This document shows positions 52,465 through 64,000 of a stretch of 64,000 bases of DNA, piece by piece. Numbering within the stretch: position 1 is the stretch's first letter; every line of letters begins with the position of its first letter. Below the pieces are notes generated by a model that was not told the origin of the DNA, ran no database searches, and saw nothing but the letters and a program-made list of their open reading frames with translations. The DNA is from Catonia carolina (Eukaryota; Arthropoda; Insecta; Hemiptera; Achilidae): contig JAQMRL010000005.1 of the NCBI GenBank assembly GCA_035578175.1, forward strand, positions 58,633,722-58,697,721, written 5' to 3'. A program made the position numbers and the translations under genes.

Positions 52465-53288
52465 CAGTTGAACTTCCATAACTAGAATTTTCTATAATAC
52501 GAATTAAATTTGGTTTCCCTAGGATCTACTCGTTAAAATTTGCGTCCATAACTTGAATAATTGTAACTCGAACTTCTTTTTTTTAAAATCCGAATTATTT
52601 TTTCTTTTTAACACAAATGTGTACAAATATGTTTTCGTAGCCTGGAATAGAAGATTGTGCATTAAATTGGCTGCAAGAAGTACGAGGGGAAAATCTTCCC
52701 ATATCAGGTGTAAGCTCCGAAAAAAATCAGATCAATTTACGATACAACATGGTCATACCAAATTAAAATCCTGCAGTAAAAGACTTGAAAAATTTAGATA
52801 TCGTCATAGAATCGTTCAAAAAGTTATTTGTGATTAAAGTGTCTCACGTTTCCAACGAAACTGCTAAAAATACAAGCAATCATTATTACTTCCCCTGATC
52901 AAAAGTTACAGCGCAGAAGATTTATTTAAAAGAGATTTGCCATTAAAAGAAAATTGGCCGCATTGGCGCAGTTTGTAACGTGCTCGCCTCTCATCATGCG
53001 GTCCTGGGTTCGAATCCCACTCAGGCATGGCATATTTTCATACGTTACAAAAAATCATTTCATCCTCCATTGTATATAGATACACCCCAACGTCGTCGCT
53101 AATGACCGTTGTAGTTGATGCGACGTTAAATAAATGAATTAAAAAAAAAAAATCATTTTTAAATGTTTAACATTATCTTTAAAAATTGATCAAATTATAT
53201 AGTTTCGTTGTTCTGTATTTCCATTTTTCTTTAACTCGAATAAGTATACAATATTCCCTACGTAGTTCGAGTTATGGAGATCTAACTG
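52465..53288 (+). mobile_element. Tigger/pogo element inside a SINE, decayed
   Basis: The ends CAGTTGAACTTCCATAACT and AGTTATGGAGATCTAACTG form the inverted repeats; TA precedes the left end. Inside, WLQEVRGENLPISG and, in another frame, GHTKLKSCSKRLEKFRYRHR match the CENP-B-type DNA-binding domain. No catalytic domain remains. A SINE at 52956-53133 has inserted into it. Confidence 0.85.
52956..53133 (+). repeat. tRNA-derived SINE (family B) inside the Tigger element
   Basis: Head GGCCGCATTGGCGCAGTTTG, B box GGTTCGAATCC, tail GATGCGACGTTAAATAAATG. ATTAAAAGAAAAT precedes it and a similar A-rich copy follows. Confidence 0.85.
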
Positions 53289-53384
53289 CACGTATCATCC
53301 TCATCTCATTGGGTCATGGGGTTACTTATTGTTTCTAAATTGAACAGATAGCGACGTACACACGAGGGATTTAAGAAAACGGGA

Positions 53385-53492
53385 CCTGAAAACCTTTTAT
53401 TACCCTTGAAACTTTATTTTAGAAAAACGACATGAAAACATAACTTTCCTTACCTACTTATATATTTCTTATACGGCAAGAGAAAGTAAAAA
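53385..53492 (-). repeat. Family A end (minus strand)
   Basis: AAAACGACATGAAAACATAA, then TTCTTATACGGCAAGAGAAA. Confidence 0.65.
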
Positions 53493-53789
53493 CCAATTAA
53501 GAGTGGCTTTAAAGGGTGATAAGTATTTGTAAAGATAAGTTGAAATCAAGTTAAAGAATTTTTTGTTCTGTAGCAATACTTTTTTATCTACTACATAAAA
53601 ATAGAGCCATGAGAAAGTTAAAAAACCTATTTTAAAATAGTAAACTATGTGTACGTAGTGGACATCCAAGCGTGTTTTACAACTATGTTCACATAGTTGT
53701 TAGATCTATAGCAATAATAATTAAAACCAGCATACTCGTATTTCTTCTTAAAAAACCTAAAACTATTTAATTTGATATTTTATTCTAAA

Positions 53790-53831
<42 letters not shown>

Positions 53832-54029
53832 ACTACAAATTTCTTTTTTAAATAAAAACAAAATAATATGTACTAACTACTTTTATTTTAGGTTATTTTA
53901 TGCCAAAACGTGTATTTTCTCTTAGTTTTTTTGTTTGGTTCGTGTTTTACTTGTCTTTCAAAGTTGTTACTTTCTTGAACTCTATTGCAAAGTATAGAAT
54001 GATAGTGGTTTATTTCGTACACGCCCAAT
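53493..54029. other. Unassigned stretch with an (AT)n microsatellite
   Basis: AT repeat at about 53794-53826; no gene. Confidence 0.5.
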
Positions 54030-54385
54030 TTTAGACCCGATAAAGTAACTTAGACAAGCTTTTGATCTTGAAAAGGCTTTTGATACAGTGGATATAGAAC
54101 AAAATTATGGGAAATATTACGAGATACTGGATATCCTTCCCATCTTATAAAAGCAGTCCAAAGCCTGTACAAAGATACCAGAGGAATTATAGCAGTGGAG
54201 AACTCAAATTCTGAAGTAATTATTAACAGAGGAGTAAGACAAGGGTGTAGTCTCACCCACTTTGTTTAATACTTATTTGGATGACGTGATCAGAAGTTGG
54301 AAGTCTCAAATACACACTGGTATTCTCATAGGAGAAGATAGGGTTGTAAACTGCCTATTATTTCCCGATGACCTGATAATATGTA
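54030..54385 (+). pseudogene. LINE reverse-transcriptase fragment
   Basis: Frames read DLEKAFDTVD (motif A region), YPSHLIKAVQSLYKDTRGII, GVRQGCSLTPL and VVNCLLFPDDLII, where the usual ADD has become PDD. Frameshifts are present. Only this RT core is left. Confidence 0.75.
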
Positions 54386-54549
54386 TTTCGTTTTCTCGAA
54401 GGAAAATTGTAGTTCTTTTAATAATATGTCGATTTGTTCTATCGCTGTTTCCGTGTTCCCAGAAAGAATTGCCAGTTCGTTTGTGAAAGCAAGATAGTTA
54501 ATCTTTATGCCGTTCTTGCAGTATGTTTCTTTATGTACTTATATACCGA

Positions 54550-55152
54550 AAAATCTGGTGTGAAACCCTCACACGAGATTCTCTTGTCATTGGAAATAAT
54601 GAACAATATAACCTAACATTAGTAATAACACATTAGAAATAAACAAAAAACCATAACTTTATTAATGATGAGTGAATGATGCAAAATGAAAATCAACCTT
54701 AGTTAGGCTTAATAATACGGAAAATCACTTTTTACATACATTTTGCGCTAAAATGCATATTTAAATCGAAATCTTAATAAAACAATTTTTTTACGAGGAA
54801 ACAGCCTCCCTAAGAATTTCAGCAGATATGGCACCTACTTTACCTTGTAGAGCATAAAGAAATTAGTAAATGGCAATTTTTAAAAAAATCGTAGGAACCA
54901 GTTTTTGAGAAAATCGCAAAAAAGTGAAAAATGACACGAATAAACTACTATTTCCGGTTGACCGATTTTGACGAAAATGTTCCATGTCGGACACGCGCAC
55001 ACACACAAACACACAGTCCAATCGCTAAAAATATGTTTTTTGGGTTCAGGGGGTCTGAAGAAAACTTGTAGATCCGGTGAAAACTATTTCGAAAAATCGA
55101 CATGAAAACAATACTTTCCTTCCTATATTTTCATGTAGGCAAGGGAAAGTAA
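54550..55152 (-). repeat. Family A repeat, both ends present (minus strand)
   Basis: Begins TCTGGTGTGAAACCCTCACA then TTCTCTTGTC. Contains GAATTTCAGCAGATATGGCA and TTTGGGTTCAGGGGGTCTGA. Ends TCATGTAGGCAAGGGAAAGT. About 600 bp, it is a good reference copy with one internal unit. Confidence 0.82.
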
Positions 55153-55978
55153 AAATTAGTGTTTATATGGGGGAAGTAAATTCGATATCCAAATTTCAAC
55201 AAATTTTAACAATTACTCATCATCAACAGACTAAAGATCCGCTCAAAGATATTTATCAGAAGGATTTACTGTTATGATTATATTTTAATAAATGTCCTAA
55301 AATAATATCTACCGCATAGAGTGAGCTAAAATGATAAAATTAAAGTTTTCTTTACCGGCCCCACCCATTATTAAACTTCTGCACTGTGAAACTACGGAGA
55401 CTGTCTCTATAAATGTATAAACAATTAAGTTAATATCGTTTACAGAATGTTAAAGGTACAGTAACTGAATTAAGTTACGAATAGTTGGGACAATGGAGTT
55501 GTGAGTTGTGGCAGACATTATCATAGAGGCACTTTGTAATAAACAACTCACTTACACAACAGTACAAGGTGGCAATGGTGTGATTGTGTGAGTTTGTGAA
55601 GGTGTGGAGGAAAATATTTTTACTAAAGGAATGCCGTAAATGCAAACTGGATGACGTCATAGATATTATTCGCATGATTCTCTTAGTGTTTACTCTAACT
55701 TTCATACATAGTAAAAAATTTTCCAACCACCGCGTTAACGTTTCCTTCATTTTTTGCGATCTATTTATAGTGGAAATAGCTATAAAGAAAATTTTCTACA
55801 TAGCGATTTCAATTTATTTTCACTAACAAGACCCCTTGAAGCCAAGAAAGTATTTTTAAAGAAGGTATTTATAAAGTTTGAATGTTTGAGCTTGATGATT
55901 TGTTCTGGAGCCAAAGTTACTACATTGATTGAGTTTTAATTTAAAAACTATGGGTTTCTGAAGCAACTCCAGACATAT
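55153..55978. other. Unassigned stretch
   Basis: No supported feature; short frames only. Confidence 0.4.
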
Positions 55979-56280
55979 TTATTTTCTCTTGTCCTGTAGC
56001 GATGTAATAAAAGGAAAGGATATTATTTTTTCCATGTTGATTTTTCGAAATCGAGTTTTCAGCGGAAATGTTTTCAGGCTCCCTGAACCCCAAAAATAGG
56101 TTTTTAATGATTCATCTCTAAATGAACTCAAAAATCGGATTATTGTAAGAAGTTGAAACTTCAAACTTAAGTTAAGTATCATTAAGAGACCTGTCACAAA
56201 CATTTTCATCAAAATCGCTCAACCGGAAGTAGTAGTTTATTCGTGCTATTTTCTGCTATTTGCTATTTCCTCAAAAACGA
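55979..56280 (+). repeat. Family A repeat, front half
   Basis: TTTTCTCTTGTCCTGTAGCG, CGAAATCGAGTTTTCAGCGG, CAACCGGAAGTAGTAGTTTA; truncated after that. Confidence 0.72.
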
Positions 56281-57767
56281 CATTTGTAGAAATTTTGCGT
56301 TAACTTGTTACTTAGAACTAGATTCTTAATTGATAAAAAACGTATTATATTCAGGAAAACATATAGGCTAATATTATGTCTAGTAACGTATTAAATGAAA
56401 TTGTGGTTCAGATCTACCAAAACATTTGACATCTAATGGAAAAATTTTCAATTTTAAAAGCCATATTACCTCAAGAAGGTAATATGAAGAAGGTAATATT
56501 TAGAAGGTAAGAAGGGAAGAAGAAGGGATGGGATTTCAGGTTATAGTCAACACCGAGATTTACTTCCTTTACATAACAATTTTTCAGAAAGTGAAAAATA
56601 TCAAAATTCCGAATTTTGTCACGTTTTGTTGGGACAAAGTTTAAAAACCTTAAATTTCTACAGACTAACCCCTCTAGTCTATTGTGTATTATAGTCTACT
56701 ACTGTAAAAAATTCATGTTTGAGATTTATGTATCACCCCAAAAAATAAGCCTGTAATTCATGATAAAGTTTAGTTAACATGATAGAATGGAATGCTGTAC
56801 AGAATGACCGAAAGATGAAGTAGATAGAGGTTATCTTATTCATAACGCAGCCGATTTGAGCCTGTCAGTCAAGCTCTATTACTTGCCTGGAAATTCAGAT
56901 ACTATATGAAGCACGTAAGTAATTACGACAACAATTAAGAAGGAGGAAGAGAAAAACCCTAAAGTTTCAAGTTTAAGCCTAATCAAACGAGGGGTTATTT
57001 ACATAAAATATTCTTTAAAACATTAGGCTACATATTTTTGGCTTCAGGTGATCAAAATTAAGATAAATGAAAATCAGATGAAAAAACGGGCATGTAGAAT
57101 TTTGAAATAACACAATACTTTCTCGTTCTACACTGTACGAGTACACTGATTTTACTTTGGATAGAATGTGAAAAAATAAAAACCGATCTCAATGTAAAAT
57201 TTATTAGAAACTTTTTGTAATATTGAAACCACATACAAAAATGATGAGTCAGTAGGCTTTTTTGTATTGATTAATCCATTGTGTGAGTCATAGGTGTTAG
57301 GAATAAATTCTTGTAGGAGACGGACATTCTTCCGCCTTGTTGTGATAGGCCACGTCCTCTCCGACTATGAATAACTTAACAACAGTTTTGGAATTTCTAT
57401 TCATTTTCTAAAATTGTCGTATAAAAATACAGTATGTAGTCTGCTGTAACATGTAATACCTAACTGGTCTTTCTAGTGTTATGAATCGTGAATTGTGAGT
57501 CATAACTGAACCGTTCATTTTATTCCATTTACATCGATACGAGTCATTCTTATAATATAAATTGATTCTTGTTTTATTGTGTGTGCGTATGTATTTTGCT
57601 CATATAATTCAATAAACAACTGTATGATTCATGCTTCTGTATTAATATGTAATATGGTACAAATTTTACGCTTAAGCTTATATCGCATTTATGATTATTA
57701 ACTCTTCACGTATAACACATAAAAACTAATATAGTTCGACTTTGTAATAATCAAAACCAAAAAAAAA
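56281..57767. other. Unassigned stretch
   Basis: A low-complexity AAGAAGGTAATAT-type run at about 56470-56530. Otherwise nothing supported. Confidence 0.4.
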
Positions 57768-57830
57768 TCTGGGGTAAACACTCACACGAATTTCTCTTGC
57801 CAATTACAATTTACAATTACAATTACAATT
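57768..57830 (-). repeat. Family A end fragment (minus strand)
   Basis: TCTGGGGTAAACACTCACAC then TTTCTCTTGCCAATTACAAT; runs into an (ACAATT)n stretch. Confidence 0.65.
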
Positions 57831-57918
57831 TTTTTTTCTACATTGTACGTAAAGCAAAATCCCTTTTTACAGAATTTAAATGTCCACACAACCACTATAC
57901 GAACTATCATTTTTGTTT

Positions 57919-58318
57919 GTTGTTTAGGTCATCAGCTGAAAGGCTGGTTTGAACCTATAGAGGTTTTACTAAGTAAAACGAGGAGTGAGGTGGTTTACCA
58001 TTGCCTTCCTCACTGAATGGAAAAGTACGCTTATCAGCATGCCGGGCCCTCTGAAAAGCACATATTTTCCACTCTGCAAATGACACCTTCACTTCATTCA
58101 CCACAGGGTCTGGCTGTATAATGAAATTCATTACTTTCAGAGGAGATTACTCTGATTAGTGTCATTTACACCTCGACCTCTTCTGTTCTTAAATGATTCA
58201 GTCATTAAATTGACTGACCATGTGATAAGAAACAGAACTAATTATTTTAGCCCTGCAACGAACAGATTGAGTGTAAAACAAATTTGACACTCCACCTATC
58301 TGTAATGGGCAGCATTTT
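57919..58318 (-). repeat. Family D repeat, full length (minus strand)
   Basis: TTGTTGTTTAGGTCATCAGC to TTGACACTCCACCTATCTGT and AATGGGCAG. Confidence 0.87.
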
Positions 58319-59252
58319 TGTTTACCCCAAACTAAATGCAACCCCTCATATGCTAACTACATGTGAAAACCCTAAAAACTTTCTTGTTCCACATAATTAA
58401 GCTACTTGATGTATAGTATTAATTTGTTTTTAATTAGTCTAAATTAATTTACTCATTAATTTCAGTGAGACATTTCAATGATGAAATTTTTCAAGGGTAA
58501 ATTATAACAAGCCTATAGAGATTGGATAATATTTATTAATGTAAATATTGTACCTTGAAATAAATTTTTCACACTGTTTTTTTTATTACAAGAAACAAAT
58601 AACAATAAAATTTGCAAACAAAAAATTGTATTAGCCTACCGGAGAATTTATTAGAGAACGATTTAATTGTTCGGGCCTACAACAAGATTAAGTCAGGCGT
58701 TATTAGATTGTAGGCCTATTAATATAGTTAATATTACAATGGTTTATACTGGTCGGGGAAATATAGAAATAGGCTAATGTTAATAACCATGAAGATTTCC
58801 TAGTTTTTGTTTTCATTATACATAATCAGTTTCTGGATTTTAGAAATAAACCTTTAAAATCTTTTTATTTGTTTATAGCCATTGTAAGATTATTTAGACA
58901 AGTCTAAAAGTTTTTTCTGCCTAAACTCTCAGTTTCCATTCACTGTGTGATATTCTCTTTCCTTCCGTTCATCCAGTGTTCTGCTTTTATTCTTTGTGAA
59001 TGCCCTTCAATTGGTAATTTAAATTTCGTTTGATCAAATATGTTTCTCGGTTAATTTAATATCCTTTCTAACTTTTTTAAAGCCCTAATCCAGCACCTTC
59101 GGTCAATTACCAAATTAAAAAATTACAATCAATTACAAAAATTCAATTATGTAAAAAATTGGGGAGATGGGAGAAGACTAATTTCTTGGTTGAAGAATCT
59201 TTGGACTGATCTCGTTTTACCTCAGAGGAGCTGTTCAGAGCTGCGGTGTCAA
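58319..59252. other. Unassigned stretch
   Basis: No supported feature. Confidence 0.4.
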
Positions 59253-59263
59253 AGGTTCGAATA

Positions 59264-59440
59264 TTTTTTTTTTTTTTTGGTTTTACGTCCAAGTGTTCTG
59301 CAATTACTGCTAATACAGACGGTGAAGGATGAAATGATTTTTTGTAACGTATGAAAATATGCCGTGCCTGAATGGGATTCGAACCCAAGACCGCATAATG
59401 AGAGGCGAGCACGTTACCAAGTACGCCAATGCGGCCGGCT
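59264..59440 (-). repeat. tRNA-derived SINE (family B, minus strand)
   Basis: Head at right: GCCGGCCGCATTGGCGTACT on the minus strand. B box GGTTCGAATCC, T-run at left (poly-A tail). The 11-bp duplication AGGTTCGAATA lies at 59253-59263 and 59441-59451. Confidence 0.9.
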
Positions 59441-59451
59441 AGGTTCGAATA

Positions 59452-60790
59452 GCCGTCATGATTGCCAACCTCCGGTCAGAGAAGGCACGGTCAGAAGAAG
59501 CAGAAAAATTGTTTAAATCCGTTGGATATAACTCTGTATTTAGGTTAAACAGAATCTATTTAGAATACATCGGCAACATTTTACTTTTTTGGCGAAAACC
59601 GAAGCGGTTATAATCATCATCGCCTGATACCCCACTTGATTCCTTGATTCCTCCCCACTTGATGACCCCACTTGAGTACTTGATTCGAGAACCATCATTG
59701 ACCCCGAAATTTTGGGGAATAAATTATCATTTAAAAAAATAATTTTTTAAAAAATGTAAAAAAATCGAGCATTTTGTCTTAGGATACACCTAGAATAGGA
59801 ACCGTACATTAAGTGCTCGTATTTTACAAATAAAAAAATATTTTTTTAAAGTCGTAGGCCTACGTAATTTAACCAAAACTTTTCACGATAAAACAAATCT
59901 TTAACTTACGTACCAAAACACAGACAAAATATTACTATGTGTATATATGCTAAAGACTAAAGTTACAGACGCGGGGAAAGCACCAAGAGGGTTGTAAAGG
60001 GGTCCATTTTGGGTGTTGAATTGAATAATAATATTATTCTAAAAGTCATTCGTCTTCTTTTCAGAATTCGCCTCGATTTCCATAGCTTTCTGTTAAATTC
60101 AATTAAAATGAATAGTGTATGGGCACCTTTAGGCGAATATTAGTAATATTTTCTTAAAACTGAAGATGACGTAATCACGAACAAACTTAAATGACACTTA
60201 AAACATTACAATGCGTTATTATCAGCGGAAAATGCCTCGCCGGCATTTTATTCCGCTTATCTCAATTCTGATAAGCAAAAATAGGCCTTAAGCTTACCAA
60301 TGCTTTGTGTACGGGCCTATGTGTTAACATTATTAGTTCTTTTTATTACCATATAAGGTAAAAAATAAAGTCGATATTATTGACTAATTTCTTGGTTAGA
60401 TTATTTCACGGTTACCAATTCTAATCAATTTATGATTAATTACGTACTATTTTTAAAATACATGAATGTATCACTGTACACTATTGATAAAACTATTCTA
60501 TTGTGCTTTGTATTATAGTTTTTATTAGGCTTACTAATTCATTTTTACTTCCTAAATAAATATTAAAATATTTAACAAAAAAATAACATTAAATAAACAA
60601 CCAAGGTTATACATCAGAGGAATATTTTAAAGAATTCATCAAGAAATTAGCATCCTTGTCAGTAAGCATACATTTATATGGTACACGACGAATAAGTACG
60701 GAAAATATTTAAAACATTTAACCTTATAAAAAAGCTGATTTGGTACATAGGAATTGCCTAAGGGTGGGAGCTTACGGACTCCAATCCCGG
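59452..60790. other. Unassigned stretch
   Basis: CCCCACTTGA occurs three times at about 59630-59675. Nothing else supported. Confidence 0.4.
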
Positions 60791-60799
60791 AAATGTTTT

Positions 60800-61085
60800 T
60801 GAAAGGGGTTGTTTCTTAGAAAAAATACAAAAATTTTTTTTGAGGTTCAGATTTTATAAAACAATAGCAGTGCGGACCTTCCTCTATGACAGTGAAACTT
60901 GGGTGCTATCAAAGCGAAAGGAGATATTAGACTGCAAGCATCTGAAATTACTTTCTTCGACATACGTATGGGTTGTAGTAGAGGAGATCGTTACAGGAGA
61001 TTGGTACAGGATTCCGAGATAAAGAGAGAACTAAACATCTCTATAAACGTTAAGGTGTCTCAGAACAGAATACAGTGATCAGCGT
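60800..61085 (+). pseudogene. RTE-like LINE 3' fragment
   Basis: RFYKTIAVRTFLYDSETWVL and SKRKEILDCKHLKLLSSTYV, followed by pieces like KRELNISIN. It is the same family as 7975-8425 and stops where a family D repeat begins. Confidence 0.7.
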
Positions 61086-61086
61086 T

Positions 61087-62177
61087 GTTGTTTAGGTCAT
61101 CAGCTAGAAGCGTGGTTTGAACCTCCCCCCGAGGCTTTATTAAGGGGAGAGACTGTGCCTTGTATCCCCACCAATATTAAATTTGTTATTTTTAGGTACA
61201 TTTTTCATATTTTATAGAATTGGTAAAATATAGGGAAATAAAATTTTACACACTCATAGTTGTCGGGTTTCTCTAGCTACTGATTTTAAAAAAAAATTAA
61301 TTTAATTTATTATACCATAAAATAAAGAACAAAATAACGAATAACACAATTTTCTCAAAATATTTTCTGTTTTTTCCATATTACTAATTTTTGGAGCATC
61401 TGAGGAAACCATAAAAATGCTTTTATATGTGCATGTACAAGACGAATAATTGTTAAAGAGTTTCAGCCTGGTAGGTTTAATGGCTTCCGAGAAAACCGTA
61501 CCTAAATGTTAAAAATCTAAATTTAAAGGAACAGGCAAAAAAGAAAGACACAAATAAAAAACAAAATGTACCCAAACAAGTAAATTTCCCAGCAGCAGTT
61601 GGTTAGAAAGCTGAACAGACAGCTTAGAATATTAAAAACAGTAATGCAGATATTTTAAAAAACCTAAAATTCTCATTGCTCTAAAACGATTAGTTTAAAA
61701 TTATGAAAATATTCATTGTTAGTGACACGATAATTTTTTGTTTAAATCTGCTAAAATCGTAATATTTTCATTAAAATAATTTTGTTTTTCTCTTAGATCT
61801 AGGTCTGAACTATTGAAAAACATAAAAAACTGAAAATCGAAATTTTTAGTCTACACATCATACAGTCTCACCTTACCATTGCCTTCCTCACTCAGTGGAA
61901 AAGAATGCGTATCAGCATGCCCAGCCCCCTGAAAAGCATCTATTTTCCACCCTGCAAATGACACCTTCAGTTCATTCACCACAGAGTCTGGCTGTATAAT
62001 GAAATTAATCACTCTCAGAGGAGATTGCACTGACTAATGTCTTTTACACCTCTACCCTCTTCTGTTCTTAAATGCTTCAGTCATATAATTGGCTGATAAC
62101 GTGATAAGAAAAAACTATTGTTTTAGCCCTGGAACCAACAGATCGAGTGCAAATAATTTAAAACTCCACCGGCAGCC
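61087..62177 (-). repeat. Family D repeat interrupted by a 0.72-kb insertion (minus strand)
   Basis: The family end (TTGTTGTTTAGGTCATCAGC) runs to about 61143. It resumes at about 61873 with TTACCATTGCCTTCCTCACT and reaches TTTAAAACTCCACCGG. The insertion (about 61144-61872) has short inverted ends around GAGACTGT and no ORF. Confidence 0.7.
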
Positions 62178-62335
62178 GATCCTTTACACAGATATTCGTA
62201 ATTCCCGGACATTCGTTAATCCCAGACACATGTCTAAATTCCAGACTGTCCAAACTTTGACTCCTTTAAATGGGAGTGATGTTTGATGATACCCGTCATT
62301 TGCCTGCATCATGTTGTGTAAGCCTTCAGTAATGA
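62178..62335. other. Unassigned stretch with pogo-like wording
   Basis: ATTCGTAATTCCCGGACATT and AATCCCAGACACATG resemble a Tigger-type terminus, but no partner is found. Confidence 0.3.
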
Positions 62336-62339
62336 AGAG

Positions 62340-62455
62340 AAAAAGGTAAAATACAGGTACTCATATGCAGAATGTAAATGCCCTTACTTGTACCTTATGG
62401 TCCACGATCATACTCATGGGTACTGCTACGTTTTATTTATACAGCAATTTCTATT
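62340..62455. repeat. Direct repeat, uninterrupted copy
   Basis: AAAGGTAAAATACAGGTACT, TTACTTGTACCTTATGG and TTTTATTTATACAGCAATTT. These blocks recur in order at 62960-63015 and 63660-63725, with an insertion in between. Confidence 0.7.
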
Positions 62456-62954
62456 GAAGAAGAAGTTTATAGCTTAACGAACTAGAGACTGCAGATGAAG
62501 GCGGAGTATAGTGACCTAGAACACAGCACAGAGCCAATTGACTTTCGTTAATCGTATCCTGCGTTGTCACGTTGTGGTCCCGCTGTGGATAACAGCCTAA
62601 CAAAAAGTCATCTGGAGTTGGGTGGAACAGAGTGTGACTTAAAGAAGGGGCAACCTCACACCCGACCTTGGCTGTTATTGGCTAGATCTCATTAGCAGTC
62701 TTCAGTTCGTTGGGGTGTAGTTATTTAATCCCACTGTTCTTCATCGATATATTTTAAGGACTACACCACCATTAGCAAACACAGCAGGTTATGATAACAG
62801 TATCAGTTATTTTAAACTTGATTAAATTTTTGTGGCCCTGGTTGTGAAAATGAAACTCGGGATTTTCCGTTTAGGAGCACAACTTAACCTATTACTTTAA
62901 ACAACTGCGCCATGATGTCGGGCGAAGCGACATCGAAAAACGGTAAACTGAAAG
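62456..62954. other. Unassigned stretch
   Basis: No supported feature. Confidence 0.4.
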
Positions 62955-63022
62955 AAAAAGGTAAAAATAATCTACTTATACGCAGGATGTAATAATGTTT
63001 TTATTTGTACCTTATGCTTAAT

Positions 63023-63656
63023 GGTAACCAGACGTTCCGTTTCTCCGGAACAGTCCCATTTTTGAGACATGTGCCCCGTTGTCCCAACTATCCTTCTAGG
63101 GACATTTTTGCCAGAACAGTAACTGACATTACCTTATCAGTACTTTTTATTATTTTGAGCAGATAAATATTAAATAAAATAAAATATTTAATATATTAAA
63201 TATTAAATAAACACTAATTAAGGTCTCATATCTATGAGTGTTTCTATTATTTTAAACATTGTATTCAGAAAATTGTCTAACTTTATTTTCTTTATTGAAA
63301 AAAACTATGAAATGTCAACTTAATCTTAATATAATAATTATATTTCTTGTTTACCGTACACACAAGTTTTGATTTCATTACTTTAATCCTCAATTTTTTC
63401 TAACATTCAACATTCTAGCCCTAATAAAAATTAGGTACTTTATTAGGTACACGATCAACAGTTACTTTTCATTTTAAAAATTACTACAAAAAGGCTTTGA
63501 AACTTGCTACTTTACTCTCTAATTCCAAAAAAAATTCCAGGGGTGGCCTTCCGGACGCCCTGCTTTGCTGGTGAGAGGGGGTTATTCGATATACCGAATT
63601 CCACAACACCCGGAGGGTATAGTCCCGTTTTGTTCTTCCAGAAATCTGGTCACCTA
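63023..63656. mobile_element. Probable hAT-like non-autonomous element
   Basis: GGTAACCAGACGTTCCGTTT at the left faces GGTGACCAGATTTCTGGAAG read from the right. CCGGAACAGTCCCATTTTTG next to the end is the kind of sequence seen in hAT termini. It sits inside the second copy of a direct repeat whose first copy has no insertion. Duplication length not settled; no transposase. Confidence 0.5.
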
Positions 63657-64000
63657 ACTTAGGCTCCACACTCATAAGAACTCATGAGTATTGCTCAGTT
63701 TTATTTATACAGCAATTTCTATTAAAAAAAAATTTTAGTAATTTAATTCAACTGTTACTCATCGATAATATTCAAGAACTGCACAAAAATTTCGACTTGC
63801 ATAACTTACTACTTGGTAACAGGTGAAAATCTGATGACATTTGTATGCCATTTCTAATCGTACAAGTTATACATTTTCTTTGAACAGAAAAAAATAAAAA
63901 ATTTCTTAAAAATTTAAATAATCTTTAAATATAAGTTATTAAGAGTTATGAGAACACTTATAATGTTATTAGTTAACACCTGGCCACGTGACAACTGTTA
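63657..64000. other. Right flank
   Basis: The remainder of the direct repeat to about 63725, then A+T-rich sequence without supported features. Confidence 0.4.

Larger units (their letters stand above)
52330..53365 (+). repeat. Family C SINE split by a Tigger element
   Basis: The front part (52338-52462) has TACGGATTTGAATACTAGAC and GAGTCTCTACAAGACTACAT. The rear part (53291-53365) has CATCCTCATCTCATTGGGTC. The tRNA-like head is missing, and a Tigger insertion separates the two parts. Confidence 0.82.

Noticed and set aside
55475..55826. Overlapping 80-91-codon frames on both strands
   Set aside because: Low-complexity hydrophobic translations typical of A+T-rich DNA; no motif.
1..64000. 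CRISPR arrays, rRNA, bacterial promoters or ribosome binding sites
   Set aside because: None seen; the regularly recurring units are family A and D transposon-type repeats without unique spacers.

Overview
This is an A+T-rich animal nuclear window. The host looks like an arthropod and very probably an insect. It is packed with mariner, Tc1-like and Tigger/pogo DNA transposons, RTE and jockey-type LINE pieces, several tRNA-derived SINE families, and unclassified dispersed repeats. I see no bacterial operon structure, no genuine tRNA or rRNA gene, and no CRISPR array. The species cannot be named from the sequence.

The centrepiece is two long, undamaged, intronless genes on the + strand, 3.6 kb apart. 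Positions 14618-16105 encode a CrtI-type phytoene desaturase. Positions 19751-21232 encode a fusion of a CrtB-type phytoene synthase (N-terminal) and a membrane lycopene cyclase of the CrtYcd/'lycopene cyclase domain' type (C-terminal). Together they would convert host geranylgeranyl diphosphate to phytoene, lycopene and then cyclic carotenes. Motifs and overall style resemble Bacteroidota (flavobacteria-like) enzymes. The synthase-then-cyclase order is the reverse of the fungal CrtYB/CarRP proteins behind the known carotenoid genes of aphids, mites and gall midges. Host-type transposons and SINEs lie within about 120 bp of one gene and between the two genes, and splice-acceptor-like sites sit just before both start codons. 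This points to an integrated horizontal transfer from bacteria, apparently separate from the fungal events.

Layout. 0-5 kb: family A repeats riddled with SINEs. 5.5-6.3 kb: a foldback element. 7.0-8.9 kb: a mariner with inverted-duplicated ends, an RTE-like LINE tail and a family D repeat. 9.0-13 kb: mostly unassigned, with a possible signal-peptide exon and family A copies. 13.1-14.5 kb: a mariner carrying a Tc1-like insertion. 14.6-21.2 kb: the carotenoid genes, with a jockey-like remnant and a SINE between them. 21.5-28 kb: family A/D fragments and two Tigger/pogo elements. 28.2-31.8 kb: a SINE and a nearly complete RTE retrotransposon with target-site duplications. 32-39 kb: family D copies, a MITE and hairpins. 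39.1-41.5 kb: a Tc1-like element with a 1-kb palindromic foldback inserted in it. 42-64 kb: more family A, D and SINE copies, LINE fragments, a decayed mariner, a SINE-split palindrome, a three-level nest (SINE in Tigger in SINE) and a probable hAT-like insertion. Apart from the carotenoid pair and one possible short exon, I find no host gene I can support.
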